Shown here in pieces: positions 1 through 5,673 of a stretch of 7,901 nucleotides of DNA; the first letter of the stretch is position 1, and each line of letters starts with the position of its first letter. The notes under the pieces were generated by a model, which was not told the origin of the DNA, made no database searches, and worked only from the letters and a program-made list of their open reading frames with translations. The position numbers were made by a program, and so were the translations under genes. The stretch is taken from contig JACDBD010000278.1 of assembly GCA_013695115.1 (NCBI GenBank), forward strand, positions 1 to 7,901. Reading direction: 5' to 3'. The stretch is from Actinomycetota bacterium. Its GTDB lineage: Bacteria; Actinomycetota; Acidimicrobiia; IMCC26256; JACDBD01.

Positions 1-1
1 G

Positions 2-397
2 CCGGGGGAGGGCCCGCTCGCCGCGCTGGTCGCGGGGGCCGAAGCCCTGCGGGCGGGCGGCGCCGAGGGACCGGTGCTGTTGCTGGCCGTCGACCTGCCC
101 TTCGTGGAGTCGCGGTTGCTCGACTGGCTCGCGTCCCGCCCCGGAGGCGGGAGCGTCGTCCCGACGGACGCGGCCGGCGAGCCCCAGCCGTGTTGCGCGC
201 GCTACGGCGCCGGCGCGCTCGAGACCGCGGCGCGTCTCGTGGCCGCCGGGAAGCGCTCGCTGCGGGCCCTGCTCGACGTGACACCGGTCGACCTCGTTGT
301 GCCCGCGGAATGGACGCGAATGGCGGAGCCGAACGCGCTCGACGATGCCGACACGCCCGAGGACGTCGCCCGCCTGGGCCTGATACCACCGGGATAG
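2..397 (+). CDS. mobA: Molybdenum cofactor guanylyltransferase (MobA-like), 3' part only
   Basis: The gene runs in from the left edge in the frame starting at base 2, so the N-terminal nucleotide-binding GxxxRMG region is missing. The visible 131 residues begin with GPLAAL, as in MobA proteins, where this follows the first nucleotide-binding segment. Next comes a hydrophobic strand ending in VDLPF (about residues 30-34); the Asp is the expected metal/nucleotide ligand. A GRRSLRALL-like helix appears as GKRSLRALL, and the C-terminal NALDDADTPED matches the NxNTPED motif that closes the fold. In MobA the enzyme attaches GMP from GTP to molybdopterin in the cytoplasm to make the bis-MGD precursor used by many Tat-exported oxidoreductases. 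The stop (TAG, 395-397) is 32 bases before the next gene. A related nucleotidyltransferase (MocA or CofC type) is possible because the diagnostic N-terminus is outside the window. Confidence 0.8.
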   Translation, partial: PGEGPLAALVAGAEALRAGGAEGPVLLLAVDLPFVESRLLDWLASRPGGGSVVPTDAAGEPQPCCARYGAGALETAARLVAAGKRSLRALLDVTPVDLVVPAEWTRMAEPNALDDADTPEDVARLGLIPPG

Positions 398-429
398 CGC
401 CCCCGACCCGTCTGCCAGACTCGTCCACC

Positions 430-1176
430 GTGACCCCCGAGGCGTTGCTCGCGTGCTTTGCCGACGCGGCCGACGCGGCGCGTGACGCGGTCGGCGGACT
501 CACCGCAACGGCGCGGCGGGGGCGGACCGACCGGCCGGGTCAGTACGACCTCGACGTCGTGGCCGACGCCGCAGTACTCGACGTACTGCGGCCGGTGGGC
601 GTCGCCGTCGTGAGCGAGGAGTCGGGGTGTAGCGGCCCGCCGGATGCGCCGGTCACCGTGGTCGTCGACCCCGTCGACGGCTCCACCAACTGCGCGCGCG
701 GGATCCCGTACTGGGCGATCTCACTGTGCGCCCTCGACGCCGGCGGCCCGCTGTGCACGCTGGTCCGGAACCAGGCCACCGGGTCGGTGACGACGGCGGT
801 GCGCGGTGGTGGCGCCTCCCGTGACGGCGCTTCGCTCGTACCGTCGACGGTAAAGGCGATCGGGGACGCGGTCATCGACCTGGCGGGCATGCCGGCGCGC
901 CCGCTCGGCTGGAAGCAGTTCCGCGCCCTCGGCTCGGCCGCCCTCGCACTGTGCGACGTCGCCGCCGGCGGGATCGACGGGTACATCGACGCCGTGGGCA
1001 TCCACGCTCCCTGGGACTACCTGGGCGGGCTGCTGGCGTGCACCGAAGCCGGAGCGATCGTCGTCGACGCCCGGGATCGTCCGCTGGCCGTGGCCGACCC
1101 ACACGCCCGTCGCCAGGTCCTGGCCGCGGGCACGACCGAGCTGCTCGCCGAGCTCCGCGCCGCGGTCGCACCGTGA
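430..1176 (+). CDS. Inositol monophosphatase family protein (divergent copy)
   Basis: A 248-residue protein of the metal-dependent, lithium-sensitive phosphatase fold. Family members remove phosphate from inositol-1-phosphate, histidinol phosphate, fructose-1,6-bisphosphate or PAP, so the substrate cannot be named. Metal-site motifs are visible: SEES (62-65) for the usual GEE, DPVDGSTN (80-87) for DPLDGTTN, and PWD (194-196) followed by GGLLACTEAG, the expected third-Asp region. The segment around residue 40-51 (DLDVVAD) is a poor match to the usual VTxxDxxxE, and NCARGIP replaces the common NFxxGxP, so the copy is diverged from its neighbour. The GTG at 430 is chosen because upstream in-frame codons would run deep into mobA; no clear Shine-Dalgarno precedes it. 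Its TGA overlaps the GTG of the next phosphatase, which implies coupled translation. Confidence 0.82.
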   Translation: MTPEALLACFADAADAARDAVGGLTATARRGRTDRPGQYDLDVVADAAVLDVLRPVGVAVVSEESGCSGPPDAPVTVVVDPVDGSTNCARGIPYWAISLCALDAGGPLCTLVRNQATGSVTTAVRGGGASRDGASLVPSTVKAIGDAVIDLAGMPARPLGWKQFRALGSAALALCDVAAGGIDGYIDAVGIHAPWDYLGGLLACTEAGAIVVDARDRPLAVADPHARRQVLAAGTTELLAELRAAVAP

Positions 1177-1967
1177 TCGACGACCGCGAGCTCGACGAGC
1201 TCCTGCGCGCGGCCGAGTCGGCGGCGCGCGCCGGCGGGATGATCGTCGCCGAGAGCTTCGGCGCCTCCGGCCCGTCGCGGGAGAAGGCCCCCGGCGACTG
1301 GGTGAGCGATGTCGACCTGGCCAGCGAGGCGACGATCCGGGGCGGGCTCGAGCGGCTCGCGCCCGGCATAGCCTTCTTCGGTGAGGAGACGGGCGGCGAT
1401 CTCGAGCGCGTCGGCTGGCTCGTGGACCCATTGGACGGGACCGCCAACTTTCTCCACCGGTTCCCTGCCGTCGGCGTGTCGGTGGCCCTGGTCGAGGACG
1501 GCACGCCGGTCGTCGGCGTCGTGCACGCGCCCCTACTTGCCGAGACGTACACCGCCCGGCGCGGCGGCGGGGCCGCCCGCGACGGCCAACCACTGCAGGT
1601 GAGCAGCCGGCTCCCCGACCAGGCGATCTGCGCCACCGGCTTCCCGTTCCGGGCGAAGGCCGACCGGTTGCCGTCCTATTTTCCTGTGTTCGAGGCGGCG
1701 CTGCGCGAGTTCGAGGACCTGCGCCGGGCCGGGTCGGCCAGCCTCGATCTCGCTTGGGCCGCCAGCGGGACGTTCGACGGCTACTTCGAGCAGGCGCTCG
1801 GGCCCTGGGACGTGGCTGCCGGCGGCCTGCTCGTGCGCGAGGCCGGCGGAGTCGTCACCGACTGGGAAGGCGACGAGCAGGCCTGGATCTCCTCGGGCGA
1901 CATCGTCGCCGGCCCGCCCGCCGTCCACGACCGGCTGCTCCGCCTGACGAAGGGCGCGCAGGGTTAG
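1173..1967 (+). CDS. Inositol monophosphatase family protein (canonical copy)
   Basis: A 264-residue protein with a full set of IMPase motifs: SDVD (45-48) in the VTxxD position, GEET (70-73), DPLDGTANF (85-93), the GSASLDLAWAASGTFDGYFE region (187-206), and PWDVAAG (211-217) with EAGG (223-226). The acidic residues of GEE, DPLDG and WD are the known Mg2+ ligands of the family. The likely reaction is hydrolysis of a sugar, inositol or histidinol monophosphate in the cytoplasm; the exact substrate is not decided by sequence. The GTG start overlaps the preceding TGA as GTGA, and the next in-frame ATG (codon 23) would remove the first helix. The TAG stop overlaps the stop codon of the convergent hydrolase on the other strand. 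It and the preceding gene may be an old tandem duplication, or two enzymes of different substrate range. Confidence 0.88.
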   Translation: MIDDRELDELLRAAESAARAGGMIVAESFGASGPSREKAPGDWVSDVDLASEATIRGGLERLAPGIAFFGEETGGDLERVGWLVDPLDGTANFLHRFPAVGVSVALVEDGTPVVGVVHAPLLAETYTARRGGGAARDGQPLQVSSRLPDQAICATGFPFRAKADRLPSYFPVFEAALREFEDLRRAGSASLDLAWAASGTFDGYFEQALGPWDVAAGGLLVREAGGVVTDWEGDEQAWISSGDIVAGPPAVHDRLLRLTKGAQG

Positions 1968-3109
1968 GTCGAGAAGCCGAAGATCTCCGAGACGGGCTTG
2001 GCCTCCTGGCGGACGCGAGCGACGTCGTCACCGAGCGCCGAGTAGACCGCGTCGGTCACCTGGAACAGCCGTTCCTCGGCGGGGAGGAACGACGGCAGGC
2101 TGTTGCTGACCACGACCATGACGACCTTGCACTCGGGGTCGGCGAGCCCGCGCGATGACGCCATGCCACCGTGGCCGAACGCGCGCCGGCTGGTCCCGCC
2201 GGTGAAGGAGCGCTGGACCCCGAGGCCCCAGGGCAGGTTCATCCGGAACAGCCGGTCCTTGATCCCGTAGCGGTGCACCGCGCCCATGAGCTCGACGGTG
2301 CGCGGCTCGAGGACCGATGGCCCGTACCCGAGCAGCGACTCGTAGAAGCGGGCGAGCTGGTGCGCGGGCCCGCGCATGCCGCCGCCGGGCTCGACCTTGG
2401 CCACGTGCCAGGGCTCGTTGTGGATCTCGTCGACCCGGTACGGCGCCATCCGGAAGCCGTCCTCGTCGGTGACCGGCATCGCGTGGCCCTTCCAGTACAC
2501 CGGCGTGCGCCGTTCGCCCAGTTCGCGCTGCTCGGCCTCCGGGATGCCCATGCGCACGTCGTCGAGCCCGAGCGGCGCGCAGATCTGCTCGCGTACGTAG
2601 CGGTCGATCGGGCGGCCGTCGACCGCCTCGACGACGGCGCCGAGGATCTTCCAACCGCTGGCGGGGTGGTAGCCGGCGGCCGTCCCCGGCTCCCACTCGG
2701 CGGCGGCGGCGGCAATGGATGCCACGTCCTCGGCGTAGGTCCCGGGCTGGTCGAAGATCGTGGCGCTGGCGTTCGGGAAGCCGCCGGTGTGCACCAGCAG
2801 ATGGCGGAGGGTGGCGCGCTCCTTGCCGTTGCCCCATCCGTCGACGTACTTGCTCACGAGGTCGTCGAGCCCGAGGCGACCCTGTTCCCACAGCTGGAGG
2901 ATCGCCACCGCCGTGAACGGCTTGCCCGCCGAATACCACAGCATCACGTCGTCCCGCTGGAGGGCACGACCGGGGCGCGACTCGCCCACGGCGGCGTCGA
3001 CGAGCGTCTCGCCCCGCAGCGACACGTAGCACTGGGCGCCTTCGTGCCAGTCGTCGGCCCGCTGCTTCTCGAGGAGGTCGAGGACGGGACCGAGATCAGG
3101 TGCGGTCAT
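1964..3109 (-). CDS. Serine hydrolase, beta-lactamase/EstB fold
   Basis: A 381-residue protein of the class C beta-lactamase/D-alanyl carboxypeptidase/esterase superfamily (PF00144 type). The nucleophile motif SxxK is SAGK (60-63). The second motif, normally Tyr-x-Asn, is YHPASGWKILG (147-157), so Tyr147 is present but the Asn is not. This YH variant is common among esterase-like members. The third motif is HGG (313-315) in GHGGMASS, replacing K[ST]G. No signal peptide or membrane segment is visible, so it is probably cytoplasmic, which argues for an esterase, amidase or lactonase role rather than periplasmic beta-lactamase. The ATG at 3107-3109 is the only good start near the conserved N-terminus; a GAGG lies just 2 bases upstream, closer than usual. 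It is transcribed away from the whiB7 leader and converges on the phosphatase gene with overlapping stops. Substrate unknown. Confidence 0.88.
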   Translation of the reverse strand: MTAPDLGPVLDLLEKQRADDWHEGAQCYVSLRGETLVDAAVGESRPGRALQRDDVMLWYSAGKPFTAVAILQLWEQGRLGLDDLVSKYVDGWGNGKERATLRHLLVHTGGFPNASATIFDQPGTYAEDVASIAAAAAEWEPGTAAGYHPASGWKILGAVVEAVDGRPIDRYVREQICAPLGLDDVRMGIPEAEQRELGERRTPVYWKGHAMPVTDEDGFRMAPYRVDEIHNEPWHVAKVEPGGGMRGPAHQLARFYESLLGYGPSVLEPRTVELMGAVHRYGIKDRLFRMNLPWGLGVQRSFTGGTSRRAFGHGGMASSRGLADPECKVVMVVVSNSLPSFLPAEERLFQVTDAVYSALGDDVARVRQEAKPVSEIFGFST

Positions 3110-3181
3110 CGCCTCGGAAGCCTACGGTCAGAGCCGCCGAGGGGGGCGAGGGCGTCCCAGGACACTGCCTGAGCGAACCCG

Positions 3182-3218
3182 AAAAATCCTTGGACAGCGC
3201 CCGGCGGGCGTGTACCCT
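3182..3218 (+). promoter_or_regulatory. Promoter of the whiB7 leader with A-tract upstream of -35
   Basis: TTGGAC (3190-3195) and TACCCT (3213-3218) are separated by exactly 17 bases, a strong housekeeping-sigma promoter arrangement. An AAAAAT tract (3182-3187) sits two bases upstream of the -35, unusual in DNA this GC-rich. WhiB7 is known to act with the primary sigma factor on AT-rich DNA just upstream of the -35, contacting it through its AT-hook, and to activate its own promoter. The tract is therefore the likely autoregulatory site. The predicted transcription start is near 3225. Confidence 0.7.
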
Positions 3219-3266
3219 GACGGTTCGCCCGTGAGTCGCGGGCGTAGAGCGAAAGGCACCGCCACG

Positions 3267-3443
3267 ATGCACGGCTACGGCACGCAGCGCCAGTACCAGG
3301 CGCAGGCCGGGGTCGCGCGCGTCCGGGCGGCCTTCGCCTGCGCCATGCCGGCCAGCTCGTGGTCGACCACGTCGAACCTCGGCGTGACCACCATCGACCA
3401 CAAGCCCGGTCGGCCCCGGCGGCTCCGAGTGAACTCGCCGTAG
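3267..3443 (+). CDS. Upstream ORF (leader peptide) of whiB7, 58 codons
   Basis: A short ORF lying wholly inside the whiB7 leader. It starts with ATG about 42 bases after the predicted transcription start and has GAAAGG (3251-3256) ten bases upstream as a possible ribosome-binding site. Of its 58 sense codons, 56 end in G or C, which supports translation. The peptide starts MHGYGTQRQYQAQAG, has no membrane segment, and ends in a basic, proline-containing tail finishing Asn-Ser-Pro-stop. I recognise no family. Known whiB7/wblC genes carry a translated upstream ORF followed by an intrinsic terminator, and inhibition of its translation lets transcription continue into whiB7. The position here fits that role. 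Codons 49-53 (3413-3424) carry the sequence that can pair with the terminator's 5' arm. A C-terminal proline before the stop may slow termination; this is inference. Confidence 0.68.
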   Translation: MHGYGTQRQYQAQAGVARVRAAFACAMPASSWSTTSNLGVTTIDHKPGRPRRLRVNSP

Positions 3444-3483
3444 CACTCCCGCTACCGCAAGATCACCACCAGGCCGCCGGGGC
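3413..3483 (+). promoter_or_regulatory. Predicted antiterminator pairing in the whiB7 leader
   Basis: Bases 3413-3424 (GCCCCGGCGGCT), inside the end of the upstream ORF, are complementary to 3472-3483 (GGCCGCCGGGGC). They give 11 Watson-Crick pairs plus one G-U. The second element is also the 5' arm of the terminator at 3471-3510, so the two folds exclude each other. The nine bases CCCGGCGGC occur identically at 3415-3423 and in the terminator's 3' arm (3487-3495), as expected of a competing-arm attenuator. The fold is read from complementarity only. Confidence 0.6.
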
Positions 3484-3510
3484 ACTCCCGGCGGCCTTTG
3501 TTGTTGTTCC
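3471..3510 (+). terminator. Intrinsic terminator/attenuator upstream of whiB7
   Basis: A perfect 11-base-pair stem, 3471-3481 with 3487-3497, closes a 5-base loop (GCACT) and runs directly into a T-rich tract (TTTGTTGTTGTT). It lies between the upstream ORF stop (3443) and the whiB7 ATG (3580), so it would stop transcripts before the regulator gene. T-tracts after hairpins are uncommon in such GC-rich genomes, which strengthens the call. It is probably a conditional attenuator rather than the end of an unrelated gene. Confidence 0.85.
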
Positions 3511-3579
3511 TGACCGCCGACCCAGGAAGCGCACACCAACCAATCGAAGCGACACGACGAGGACAGGAGAAGCAGGGCG

Positions 3580-3921
3580 ATGTTCGCCATCCAGTACGAA
3601 CAACTGGTCGCCGAGGAAGTCTGGCGGCGCGAGGCCCGATGTCGGGACGGCTCTGCCGCGCTCACCGAGCTGTTCTTCTCGGAGCAGCTCGACGACATCG
3701 CGCGGGCGAAGGCGTTCTGCCGCGCCTGCCCGGTGCGCGAGGCCTGCCTCGAGGCGGCCCAAGCCCGGCGCGAGCCGTGGGGCGTCTGGGGTGGCGAGCT
3801 GTTCGCCAACGGGAAGGTCCTGGCGCAGAAGCGGCGCCGGGGCCGGCCGCCCAAGGTCCGCCCGCCCGAGCCCGAGTACGACGAGTTGGGCCAGCTCGTC
3901 GCCGAGGCCCAGAGCGCGTAA
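3580..3921 (+). CDS. whiB7: WhiB7 (WblC) iron-sulfur transcriptional regulator
   Basis: A 113-residue Wbl protein. The four cysteines that hold the [4Fe-4S] cluster are Cys21, Cys47, Cys50 and Cys56 (C-x25-C-x2-C-x5-C). The EPWGVWGGE turn (65-73) and the basic KRRRGRPPK AT-hook (84-92) are the combination that marks WhiB7 among Wbl proteins; Mycobacterium tuberculosis WhiB7 has the near-identical EPWGVWGGE followed by RGRPRK. WhiB7 binds region 4 of the primary sigma factor and an AT-rich site upstream of the -35, and activates intrinsic antibiotic resistance genes when translation is inhibited. An acidic tail of about 20 residues follows the AT-hook and is longer than in the mycobacterial protein. 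AGGAG (3565-3569) precedes the ATG by ten bases. Expression is probably controlled by autoactivation at 3182-3218 and by the leader attenuator. The gene is followed by a large hairpin. Confidence 0.92.
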   Translation: MFAIQYEQLVAEEVWRREARCRDGSAALTELFFSEQLDDIARAKAFCRACPVREACLEAAQARREPWGVWGGELFANGKVLAQKRRRGRPPKVRPPEPEYDELGQLVAEAQSA

Positions 3922-3937
3922 GGCCTGACCCGCGAGG

Positions 3938-3975
3938 CGCCGGTCCGGTGCGTACCCCCCCGCACCGGGCCGGCG
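3938..3975 (+). terminator. GC-rich hairpin after whiB7, probable terminator without T-tract
   Basis: Bases 3938-3951 pair with 3962-3975 over 14 base pairs (one G-U) around a 10-base loop rich in C. It begins 17 bases after the whiB7 stop. No T-run follows, so it is not a classic intrinsic terminator. Such T-less hairpins are often found behind actinobacterial genes and may terminate or protect the 3' end. The following stretch to the tRNA (3976-4096) shows no convincing gene. Confidence 0.5.
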
Positions 3976-4081
3976 GAGCCGGGCGCGAGATCGCCGCACG
4001 AGGGCGGGTCGGGGTGACGGTGGGTGTCACTCCCCCCGGCACCTGAGCCGAGCCCCGGCCTGCCCGCGGTGAAGCGTCCGG

Positions 4082-4087
4082 TACCGT
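4082..4087 (+). promoter_or_regulatory. Possible -10 box of the tRNA-Val gene
   Basis: TACCGT lies ten bases before the first tRNA base, the spacing expected if transcription starts just upstream of the mature 5' end, and resembles the TACCCT of the whiB7 promoter. The best -35 (CTGCCC, 4060-4065) is poor, so the call is weak. Confidence 0.35.
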
Positions 4088-4096
4088 GATCGGTCC

Positions 4097-4173
4097 GGGC
4101 GTTTAGCTCAGTTGGCTAGAGCGCCGCTCTTACAAGGCGGAGGTCGCAGGTTCGAGGCCTGCAGCGCCCACCA
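4097..4173 (+). tRNA. tRNA-Val (anticodon UAC), CCA encoded
   Basis: A complete cloverleaf of 77 bases including the encoded CCA. The acceptor stem GGGCGTT pairs with AGCGCCC (one G-U). The D arm is GCTC...GAGC with the conserved AGTTGG loop. The anticodon arm is CCGCT/GGCGG with loop CTTACAA, placing UAC at positions 34-36, which reads the valine codons GUA and, with modified U34, others of the box. The T arm is GCAGG/CCTGC with loop TTCGAGG. The discriminator is A, then CCA. No intron and no truncated repeat of the 3' end was noticed in the window, so there is no sign of use as an integration site here. Confidence 0.96.
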
Positions 4174-4291
4174 TTCCAATCCCGCTGGTCCCAGCCGCTT
4201 CCGAAGGTTCTTGACCTCGCGCAGGGGACTCCTCGCGGGACCGCTGAGTGCGCAGACCCGGCAGTGGGGTGGCGCGGCGCCGTCGGGCGTG

Positions 4292-5056
4292 TCAGTCGGC
4301 GAATGTGCCCTCCAGTAGCGGGGGATTGCTGGACGACTGCACCCCGGGAGCGGCCTCTTCGGTCACGAGGAATCCGAGCGCGCCGCCGCCGACGCGGAAC
4401 GCGGTGACGCGAGGGTCGGGACCGAGTACTCCCACCGAGATGGCGCGGACGCCGTCTCGCGCTCCAGCGAGCGCCCACAGTTGGTAGGTGCGATCGTCGG
4501 GCAGGCGGCGCAGGTTGTCGTCGAGGAGGTAGCCGCTTCCGTCGGGGAGGTAGACGAGCTCGGCTCGGAGCGTTCCGTCGATCGAGTCGAGGACGAGCCG
4601 TTGCGCGTCCGGATCGCGGCTGGCGGTCTCCGCCGCGGCGAGGACACCTTGCCCGGTGGCGGCGACCTCGAGGTTCTCGATCTGACGGCCCTGGTGCACG
4701 ACCTGGACGCCGAGCACGACGATCGCCAGAATCGCCGCCGCGATGCCGCCCACGGCCGCCGCCCGTCGGACCCGCGATCGGCTGAGGCGGGTCACGACAG
4801 CCCGATGGCGCAGTTCGAGTTGCGGTGGTTCCTCCTCGAGTGCATGCGCGATTCGATCCCATACATGGGCAGGCGCGTCGCTGCCGGCGTGCGCGAGGAG
4901 CGCCGCCGCCTCGCGGAACTCGACGACCTGGACCCGAGCGCGCGGGTTGCGCCCCAAGTGCCGTTCGATCTGTTCGCGCTCCTCAGCCGAGACGGCGTCG
5001 ATGGCGTAGGCGCCCAACAGCGCATCGAGCTCCTCGGCGCTCAGGTTTCCCGCCAT
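4292..5056 (-). CDS. rskA: RskA-type anti-sigma factor, membrane-bound
   Basis: A 254-residue single-pass protein. The N-terminal part (about 1-75) is the sigma-binding anti-sigma domain, with LLGAYAIDAVSAEEREQIERHL as its first helices (described in two parts: LLGAYAID 13-20 and AEEREQIERHL 24-34). The transmembrane helix is about 99-120 and the extracytoplasmic RskA domain about 125-254, with RTYQLWAL (189-196) and a C-terminal FLVTEEAAPG (229-238), both typical of RskA. His33 is present but the CxxC of zinc-binding anti-sigma domains is absent, as in mycobacterial RskA; the protein has no cysteine at all. In the family it holds its sigma factor at the membrane until regulated proteolysis frees it. 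The ATG lies inside the last codons of the sigma gene (16-base overlap), so the two are translationally coupled. Confidence 0.86.
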   Translation of the reverse strand: MAGNLSAEELDALLGAYAIDAVSAEEREQIERHLGRNPRARVQVVEFREAAALLAHAGSDAPAHVWDRIAHALEEEPPQLELRHRAVVTRLSRSRVRRAAAVGGIAAAILAIVVLGVQVVHQGRQIENLEVAATGQGVLAAAETASRDPDAQRLVLDSIDGTLRAELVYLPDGSGYLLDDNLRRLPDDRTYQLWALAGARDGVRAISVGVLGPDPRVTAFRVGGGALGFLVTEEAAPGVQSSSNPPLLEGTFAD

Positions 5057-5673
5057 GGTCCCCCCTCGCCCCCGATTCCGTTCTCGACCAATGCGCCCCG
5101 CAGGCGCAATAGTCCCGAGCGGATCCGGCTCTTCACGGTGCCCTCGGGCTCGTCGAGCAGTTCCGCCACCTCGCGGTAGGTGTTCCCGCCGAAGTAGGCG
5201 AGCTCGATGGCGGCGCGCTCACCGTCACTGAGGGCGGCCAGCGCCTCTCGGACGTGCTCCTCGAGCGCGAGGTCCCACACCTCGCGCTCGAGGTCGTAAC
5301 CCGCCGCCGCAGTGGAGCGCGCCTCGCGCTCCTCCCGCACCCGCCGGGACGACTCGGACCGCACGAGGTCGACGCTGCGACCGTGGGTCTGGGCGAGGAG
5401 GTATGAGCGGAGCGAACCGCGCCCGGCGTCGAACTTGTCGGGCTGGTTCCACAATCTCAGGAACACCTCCTGGACGACGTCCTCGGCGAGATTGCGCTGG
5501 GTGAGGATGCGATGCGCGAGCGCGAAGGACGCGCCCGCGTGTCGTCTGTAGACCTCGGCCAGGGCCTCTTCGCGGAAGCGTCCGACGGCCACCATCAGCA
5601 TGGCCTCGCTAGCTTCCCGCACGTCGTCGGTCTGCAATCTTCGTTCCTGGGTGGGGGCCGGTAAGCGGCTCAA
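5041..5673 (-). CDS. ECF RNA polymerase sigma factor, SigK-like
   Basis: A 210-residue extracytoplasmic-function sigma factor. Region 2 spans about 35-110: EVYRRHAGASFALAHRIL, then LAEDVVQEVFLRLW (62-75), the polymerase-core and -10 contacts. Region 4 spans about 140-195: LSDGERAAIELAYFGGNTYREVAELL, a helix-turn-helix ending in EGTVKSRIRSGLLRL (177-191), which reads the -35. Pairing with an RskA-type anti-sigma places it near the SigK (ECF19) group by family knowledge. It contains no cysteine, unlike M. tuberculosis SigK, which has a reported redox-sensing pair. The assigned start is TTG (5671-5673), which overlaps the stop of the membrane-protein gene as TTGA. An ATG at codon 25 is a serious alternative because conserved sequence only begins near residue 35. 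Probable autoregulation from the promoter at 6548-6575. Confidence 0.9.
   Translation of the reverse strand: MSRLPAPTQERRLQTDDVREASEAMLMVAVGRFREEALAEVYRRHAGASFALAHRILTQRNLAEDVVQEVFLRLWNQPDKFDAGRGSLRSYLLAQTHGRSVDLVRSESSRRVREEREARSTAAAGYDLEREVWDLALEEHVREALAALSDGERAAIELAYFGGNTYREVAELLDEPEGTVKSRIRSGLLRLRGALVENGIGGEGGPWRET

Noticed and set aside
190..429. In-frame extension of the first phosphatase back to an ATG at 190
   Set aside because: It would overlap mobA by about 200 bases, and the extra sequence is an arginine-rich out-of-frame reading with no family similarity. The GTG at 430 fits the family length.
2171..3172. Long plus-strand open frame opposite the serine hydrolase
   Set aside because: The composition is that of an antisense shadow, and the minus strand shows SAGK and HGG motifs in a full-length hydrolase.
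3444..3490. Repeated GCACTCCCG at about 3443 and 3482 as a possible short repeat array
   Set aside because: There are only two copies, with no regular spacing or third unit; the second is explained by the terminator loop and arm.
3096..3965. Minus-strand open frame covering the whiB7 leader and gene
   Set aside because: The plus strand encodes an unmistakable WhiB7, and the minus frame would cross its terminator and promoter; no domain is recognisable.
4097..4291. tRNA-Val 3' end as an integration (att) site
   Set aside because: No integrase gene and no second copy of the tRNA 3' end was seen in the window.
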